NCBI GenBank assembly: GCA_008828725.1
Contig: MEHQ01002268.1
Coordinates: 186,001-250,000, forward strand
Source of the DNA: Saccharina japonica
Lineage: Eukaryota; Sar; Phaeophyceae; Laminariales; Laminariaceae
Length of the DNA: 64,000 nucleotides
Direction of reading: 5' to 3'
Under the pieces are notes generated by a model. That model searched no databases and had not been told where the DNA came from. It saw nothing but the letters and a program-made list of their open reading frames with translations. Shown here piece after piece: positions 57,086 through 64,000 of this stretch. The position numbers were made by a program, and so were the translations under genes. The first letter of the stretch is position 1. Each line of letters opens with the position of its first letter.

Positions 57086-57425
57086 GTGCGGCATCTGTAC
57101 ATTTATCGATATGCAGGTGCGACATCTGTACATTTGTCGATAGGCAGGTGCTGTATTTTGTTGTTGATGAGTGCACCCCCTCCCACGTTCACCCCCTCCT
57201 CCTGGTGCTCCGTCTCGAAAGGGAGGCATGGTGAATTGTCACATAACTAAGGCAAGCAGCACATGGGCACGCCCTCCCCTCCCCGCGCCGTGGCTACCTC
57301 CGTCCCGGCATTGTAGGGATGCGAGGGCCTGTGGTCATACGACTACGGCCATGCATGACATAAGTATCCCCCCCCCGTTCCGCGCCCCCTCCGTTTTTCG
57401 TTTCTGATTCTGTTCGGTTTTGAAG

Positions 57426-57512
57426 ACTCTGTTCGACGGCAGCGAGGAGACTCCAGGGCTGAAGGGACTGGGCATCATTCCGGGGATGGTCTCCTGCTTT
57501 GACCCTACCAAG
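57426..57512 (+). CDS. HIS7: HIS7 exon 4, second copy
   Basis: Two synonymous differences from 46006-46092 (GAT/GAC, CCT/CCA). Splice sites intact. Confidence 0.88.
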
Positions 57513-57862
57513 GTGAAAATAAAATGTATTCCTTCGTTTCTTGTCCGTTGGGAGCCCGTTGAAAGGCGGTGGAACAAACGTGCTGTGGTGAAAGGAACGG
57601 TGTGTTTTTGTCAGTTGGAAATCCCGTTGAAAAGCGGTGAACATCTGGAACGATGGTCGCACCTCTCGGTCGAGTGCCCGTCGAGCGCTTGAACTAGCAG
57701 TAGAGAGAGTGCAGTAGAAACGCTAGATGCAGCAGGAGCAGTAGTTGTATGAACAGTATTAATTGTATTTGTTTGTGGAGTTTACGGACAGTACGTGTGG
57801 ATAGTAGGGATAGGAGGGGGCAGTATTTAGAGTATTGTTGTGTAACGGTAGGAACTGTAGAG

Positions 57863-58100
57863 ACAGTAGGCTACTGATAGGCTACTGATAGGCTACTGAT
57901 AGGCTACTGACAGGCCACAGATAGGCTACCGATAGGCTACTGATAGGCTACTGATAGGCTACTGATAGGCTACTGATAGGCTACTGATAGGCTATTAATA
58001 GGCTGCTGATAGGCTACTGATAGGCTACTGGTAGAATATTAATAGACTACTGATAGGCTACTGATAGACTACTGATAGGCCACTGACAGGCTACTGACGC
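57863..58100 (+). repeat. 11-bp minisatellite TGATAGGCTAC, second copy
   Basis: Same 11-bp unit as 46440-46695 with a different variant order. Confidence 0.95.
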
Positions 58101-58669
58101 ATGCCACGGTAGGGGTGCATCTGCAATTTTCCTGAGGATTTTCAGTTGATGAGCTCTATGTGTCACCCGAAAACGACTTTAAGAAAATGTGTACGCTTAA
58201 CAACACGACCAATCCCATGGCCTATTCATAGCTTTACATCCAAACATATGGTCTACTAATAGGTTTACACCCAAACATATTGAAAAAGCAGACAATAGTA
58301 TTAACAAGTAGTTCCTCAGTTTAGCAGTCCAATCAGTCATAAAAACAAAATGGCCAGTTAACAGCTACCCCAGTCGTGGCATTCATCAGCAGTACAAACC
58401 CTAAGCACAAACCCTAAGCACAAACCCTAAGTACAAATCCTGAGTACAAACAGTAGTACGTATGGCATGAACAAGAGGGACAGTAGAGGTAGTAGAAACA
58501 GTGATATTTATGGTGTGTGTATTCAAGGTATTGGTCGAACCAGTACGAGAGACAGACAGCAGATGCAACCTGATTGGACCACTGTAGAAACAGCACGTAC
58601 AACCTGATTGGCGCGGATGATGGTGATGGTGTTGCCTAACACGACCGGACCCCCCCCCCCCACATATGG

Positions 58670-58800
58670 AAAAAGCGTATTGATCTGTTGGAGGTTTTTC
58701 TAATGGGAGTGGGAACAGGGCCCCGTCTCGAAAGGGATGCGTGTATGTGTGGTCAACGGTCAAATGACTAATGCAAGCAGCAAATGAGTACGCCCCCCCT
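58670..58800 (+). mobile_element. LINE 3' end, second unit
   Basis: GGGAGTGGGAACAGGGCCCC GTCTCGAAAGGGATGCGTG ... AATGCAAGCAGCAAATGAGT ACG followed by a C run. Contains a 4-8 bp TATG expansion relative to 47310. Confidence 0.7.
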
Positions 58801-58920
58801 CCCGTATCCTCTATCGGCTGATCCCCTCCCTCTTTCTCCTTTCCCGTGTATCATTTTTGTTTTTGTTTGCCGCCCGTTTGGTCTCTCCTTCCCATCCCAA
58901 CCCTTCACTGTGTGTGACCA

Positions 58921-58947
58921 TGGCGATGATGATGATGATGACAATGC

Positions 58948-58979
<32 letters not shown>

Positions 58980-59074
58980 ATGATCATCATCATTATGATC
59001 ATCATGATTTTGGTGATGATGACGATGATGATGGTGTTGATGATGACGATGATGATGGCGATGGTGATATGAAG
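58921..59074 (+). repeat. (GAT)n microsatellite abutting second exon 5
   Basis: Shorter form of 47672-48034; the ~230 bp proximal part is absent. Confidence 0.95.
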
Positions 59075-59196
59075 GCGGCTGTTCCTCACATCGGGTGGAA
59101 CGGTCTGTGCGTGAAGAAGAAGCACGCCTTCGTGGACAGCTTCGACACTGAAGCCGACGCCGTCTACTTCGTCCACAGCTTCCGCGCGTCTCCCTC
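59075..59196 (+). CDS. HIS7: HIS7 exon 5, second copy
   Basis: Identical to 48035-48156. The upstream GAT repeat is about 230 bp shorter, yet the same acceptor context is kept. Confidence 0.88.
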
Positions 59197-60747
59197 GTGA
59201 GTGCTCGTCGTCACCTTATCATCGCGGTCGAGCACTTAAATCATGCCCACTCACAGGCATGCATACCGATCTGTCCCTAAATGTAACTATATGTAAGGAC
59301 CGTTCGGAATATATAGAACTATGTATAAAAACGTTAGGGCTGGTCGGTGTTATTTGCCCGATGGCCACTTTTTTTTCTTCAGCTTTCAAGAGGTGTTTTA
59401 TTTTCTTTGTTCTTGCCCCGTGGCTGCGTACGAGTAGATGGAACGAGGAACAAACGCCTGCTGTATTCTCCCTTTCCAGCTTGCCATACCCGCGGGACTT
59501 GAAGTCACCCACAATCCCGAAGGGGAACCTTGTAGTTATCTAAACAATCTTCCTATATTTAGGGACGTAGTATTAATAGTAGGGGCTTGTACCCATCAGA
59601 CTCCCTCGTGAGTACTGGTGGTTGTGGTCGCCAGTCGCGTGCCAGTACAGTATGCCACCCTGCCCCTAAACATACAGACCGTTTGGAGCATTGTTTATTA
59701 TACAAACGGTCTGTATATTTCGGGACAAATTGATATTCTGCGACGCATTTTGGTAATAGTTCCTTCAAAGGCACCTCCTCGTTCTAATATCACTATTCAT
59801 AATAGACTTTCAACAAGTGGGATTATGTTTCAACGCCGTAAGGAAATCGTTTCGTGCTCTTTGGCGTATCGCACGTGCTGTACCGTCCAACAGTCGTTTG
59901 CTTTTAACGTCTTTACAATTACTTGTCAGCTTGTTTCGCAAGAGTTTTTACACTTAATGGTCTTCTGGATTCTCGGTGTTCACAGGTGTCTTCCCTTCTC
60001 CCACCGGGTAACCTATGTACCTGCCTTTTGTTTTTTTGCGAATAGGGTTCAGCATCCCCCACCGCTCTTCGGTGTTCAGTCACCGAGCTTTTACGAACTC
60101 GCGCCCCCGTTTCACGAAGACACGACAAATGCGTACAAGAAGTATCTTGATTTTGTTTTAATCCATCGAGTATCTAACCAAGGCCTCTACGAGCAGAGTT
60201 TACATTTAACCTGTTGAATTTACCAAGCAGACGTTAACAAGGTTTGAGAACCCCCCCTCCGCTGCCCTTATTTTACACCAGGTACCTGTGTTTTTTTTAC
60301 AATGTGGTAGCAATAACAAGGCCTGAGCACCCCCTCCTCCACCCTCTGCTGCCCATATTTAATAACTGGTACCGGTACCCGTTTTTTACCGGTATGATGA
60401 TGTTTACAAAATCTGACGACCCAAGACCCCCCCCCCACACCTTAAAAACAAAACTATCAATTCGACGCTGTCATGTATATGACATGCAAGAAAACACGCA
60501 TAAGGTGCCAAACTCGCCTCGCAAGCGATTCTTACTAGGATGCAGCCCAACGTTCATGCGACTCGCCGAACACGTCACGGCGCCATGTACGCGCTTGGTG
60601 CATGCAATATCTGCCTGGTCGGTGAAAAGCCGACGTTGCTCCGTCCCGGAATGGTAGGGATGCGAGGGTCTATAGTCGTACGACTACGGCCTCAAATGAC
60701 ACGACCCCCTCCCCCCCGCCCCTTCCTCTGCCCTTTTTTTTGTGAAG

Positions 60748-60883
60748 GCCCGAGAACGAAGAGTGGGTGCTGAGCACCACGACATACGGGGCGCGGCAGG
60801 GGGAGGAACCGGAGCACTTCATCTCGTCCATCCAGAAGGGGAATGTTACCGCATGCCAGTTCCACCCCGAGAAGAGCGGGAAG
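60748..60883 (+). CDS. HIS7: HIS7 exon 6, second copy
   Basis: One synonymous difference (CCA/CCC in the HPEKS motif) from 49713-49848. Confidence 0.88.
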
Positions 60884-61724
60884 GTGATGGCAGCAACTCA
60901 CGTATTGGATGTTATACCCTACCGTATAACGTACTGTAGTTCCTGCTGTGCACCCTGTTGTTTACCCTACTTCTTGCATATCGTGTTGCTGTAGTTCTCG
61001 TGAATTCTACTCTCCGCCCTACCTGGTTTGGTAAAACGCACTGTAGTGTGCTGTAGAACTACAGCTATGTGCGGTAGTCTACTGCAGACCCTATTGTATA
61101 CCCTACTGTGCTCTACTGCTGTGTGTAGCCTACTGCTGTACACCCTACTGCACTACCCTGCATTACACCACAGAACACCTCACTCAACCTCACCCCACCC
61201 CACCTTAACTAACCCCCCCTTCCCACCCCTTCCCGCCCACCACACCACACCACACACCATACCACACCCCCACGCCATATCATGCCGAACCACACCCCAC
61301 ACCATACCACATCACACCACACTACACTACACTACACTACACTGCACTACACCCCACCCCACCATACCACATCCCATGACAACAAACTGCATCGGAATAT
61401 TATTTGTAGTCGTGCTTATGGACCAAAACCCGTGTTGTACCGGTATGTTACATACGCCGTCGTGCTGGCTTGAAGTATTGGCTTGAGCTATTGGCTTGAG
61501 CTACTGGCTTGAGCTACGTGCTGGCTTGAGCTACGTACTGGCTTGAGCTACTGGCTCGAGCTACTGGCTTGAGCTATTGGCCTGAGCTATTGGGTTAGGC
61601 TATAATAGTGGCTTGAGCTATTGGTTTGAGCTACTGGCTTGAGCTACTGGCTTGAGCTATTGGCTTGAGCTACTGGCTTGAGACACTTGCTACGACAGGG
61701 GTAGCACTGTTTAGACCAAATATT

Positions 61725-62160
61725 TGTGACTGACTATTACTGACTATTACTGACTATTACTGACTGTTACTGACTATTACTGACTGTTACTGACTATTAC
61801 TGACTGTTACTGACTATTACTGACTGTTACTGACTATTACTGACTGTTACTGACTATTACTGACTGTTACTGACTATTACTGACTGTTACTGACTATTAC
61901 TGACTGTTACTGACTATTACTGACTGTTACTGACTATTACTGACTGTTACTGACTATTACTGACTGTTACTGACTATTACTGACTGTTACTGACTATTAC
62001 TGACTGTTACTGACTATTACTGACTGTTACTGACTATCACTGACTATTAATGACTATTACCGACTATTACTGACTATTACTGACTATTAGTGACTATTGC
62101 CGACTGTTACTGACTATTACTGACTATTACTGACTATTACTGATTATTACTGACTAGTAG
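61725..62160 (+). repeat. 10-bp minisatellite TGACTATTAC/TGACTGTTAC, expanded allele
   Basis: About 43 units. Between 61760 and 62040 strict alternation TGACTATTAC TGACTGTTAC makes a 20-bp higher-order unit. More than twice the length of the array at 50670. Confidence 0.95.
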
Positions 62161-62992
62161 TATGCTCCTCAACTGAGCAGCTTTATACCCAATTTCGCCG
62201 GAATCTCTTTTGTGCTTTACACTATTAATAGTTTTCAATTTACACCTGGCCATGGCTCATCAGGTTGCACTTGTATTTTCCTCAAGATCAGGTGTTGGGC
62301 GGGGTACTGTATAGAGCTCCTATACTATAACCACGATAATGAAGGGATCGCTCTCAGAAAATCGTGGGTGCACCCTTACAAGGCAAATAGCACGCATCTT
62401 ACGTCTTATTCACCCCGTGATACGTCTTATACACCCCGTGATACACGCTTTATATACGATTCACTCAGCTAGCACATATGTCAGTTTCGACGAAATCCTC
62501 GATCTCACAGCTGTTTTTTTTAAATTTTTTTTAAATATACGATTCAACGCGAGTCGACAAGGGAAGGGAATGCTGCAACTGAATGAACTCTTCTCGCCAT
62601 AAAACTGAAGACACGCTCCGTAGTAGGGGGGGGGGCGGAGAAGTGCCTGCTATGTGATCCTACTATTCGTGATAGACTAATAAACTTATATATTATTAAT
62701 AATAGACTAATATACTTCGTATGAATATATACCAGGTAATATACTGTAGGCTATTACACTAATCGCTATTAATAGTAATATATCAGAGTTACGAAAGGAA
62801 GGGAACTACGTATTGATAGAGAAGGGCGAAGATAAAATATGGCATAGAAAATAAAAAATAAAAGTAATACCCCGAGTTTTAGTTTCATCTATACCCCGTG
62901 TGTATATGTATTGAAAAAACATCCGCTGTGATATCGGAGATTTCGTCGAAACTCATCTTTGCAAGCTGCGTGTCAAATTGTTTGTATACAAG

Positions 62993-63144
62993 GTTGGTCT
63001 TCGACTGCTGGGGTCGTTCCTGCAGTCTGTGGAAAGTGGCGGTTCAGCGGCGGGGACAGGGGACGGGGATGGCGAAGGCGGAGGGTGCAGGGGAAGCGTG
63101 GAGACTAAGCTGGTCAAGAGGGTCGTCGCCTGCCTCGATGTCAG
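62993..63144 (+). CDS. HIS7: HIS7 exon 7, second copy
   Basis: Identical to 51695-51846, with the same acceptor and donor. Confidence 0.88.
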
Positions 63145-64000
63145 GTTCGAACGCGTGCTATCTGCCTTAGGGCTTTTGAGTTTATTTGCAAAAATATATA
63201 ATTAACGGAATCAACTGCTGAGAGCGCTTAGTAGCGTGGGTAGGCACAATTCGATGCGAGTCGACGAGGGAAGAAAGGGCTGAAGTCTTCTCGCGATAAA
63301 AATGCAAGGCACGAACCGTAGTGGGGGAGAAGGGAGAGGAGCCTACTTTGAGACCCCGGATCTGAGTTACGACCAGGAAGGAGAGATAAGAGAAGGGCGA
63401 AGATAATAAATGGGACGGGGGGAAAAAAACCCAACGTATTTGGCTTATATAGGGGTGCACCTATTTCGTGTGTGTGAGGGTGGTCACTTGAGAGGGAGGA
63501 GCTTCATACCTCACACAAAAAGTGATTTTGAGATGAAAAAAGTACAACTCGACCGGGTGAACGATCCCGTGGCCTCTACAAGTATGCCACCTATGCCACG
63601 AAAGGTGGTGTAAAACACTATCGATAGTAGTATTCCAACAATACTACTCGTATGGGCATTGCCAAATTGCAGTAGCATTGGTAGTTCCTGACCCAAGGTG
63701 CGGCGTTACTCATAATAGCGTATGTTCCCCGAAATGCGATGCTATAATCGTAGCACGCCTCTGCTAAAATACAGTAGTTCGTTCGCATTCCGTAACATGA
63801 CGTGGCTTGAACTCTGTTTGCGTTGTATTGATGACGAACCTTAGGCATTGTTTGCATCAGCATGACACACTGGCTGCTGGCTACATCACAACGATACGTT
63901 GTTTGTATCAACATGATATATTGGCTGCTGGTCACATCACTATGATAAGTGTTTCGTTTTGTTCACATCGTACCGATGTGCCTGTGGCTTACAGTACGAA

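Larger units (their letters stand above)
56784..64000 (+). repeat. Large tandem duplication within HIS7, unit 2 (partial, runs off the window)
   Basis: Near-identical repeat of 45362-52690, including exons 3-7, the minisatellites, tail motifs and two SINE bodies. Differences are few substitutions and several array-length changes. The exon 8 counterpart would lie about 0.8 kb beyond the window end. Confidence 0.9.

Overview
The window is eukaryotic nuclear DNA. It is AT/GC-balanced, rich in introns, repeats and microsatellites, and has very few genes. The one firmly identified gene is HIS7, the fused HisH-HisF imidazole glycerol-phosphate synthase, split by long introns. This fused enzyme is typical of fungi, plants and stramenopiles. 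Together with GTGAGN-type donors, abundant CAG/TAG microsatellites and the mixture of Ty3, LINE, SINE and MITE debris, it suggests a stramenopile, possibly a brown alga. That placement is an inference and rests on no marker gene.

Layout: 1-2760 is a decayed Ty3/gypsy element on the minus strand (reverse transcriptase, retropepsin, gag-pol linker), followed by a possible proline-rich/coiled-coil ORF on the plus strand (2723-3616). 4190-5560 is a low-complexity tract full of CCATGG palindromes. 5559-21490 is a direct duplication of a ~7.8-8.1 kb unit (copy A 5559-13361, copy B 13362-21490). Each unit is built of nested head-to-head palindromes. 21500-41400 is a transposon graveyard. It includes a hAT-like foldback, two Harbinger-like MITEs, a Mutator-like MITE, palindromic ~130 bp MITEs, a SINE family, tandem repeats, a second Ty3 fragment and one tRNA-Ile(UAU)-like gene.

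41465-56730 carries HIS7 exons 1-11: glutamine amidotransferase half, linker, and the first half of the cyclase barrel. A partial LINE lies in intron 2. From ~56784 to the window end, sequence matching introns 2-7 with exons 3-7 is repeated in tandem, with only synonymous exon differences. The remaining C-terminal exons of the cyclase are not in this window. HIS7 exons 8 and 9 contain surplus bases at homopolymer runs close to runs of N, and copy B of the 7.8 kb repeat shows the same kind of single-base indels, so part of this sequence is probably low-quality consensus.

No operon logic applies. HIS7 makes imidazole glycerol phosphate in histidine synthesis. Everything else supported here is mobile or repetitive DNA.
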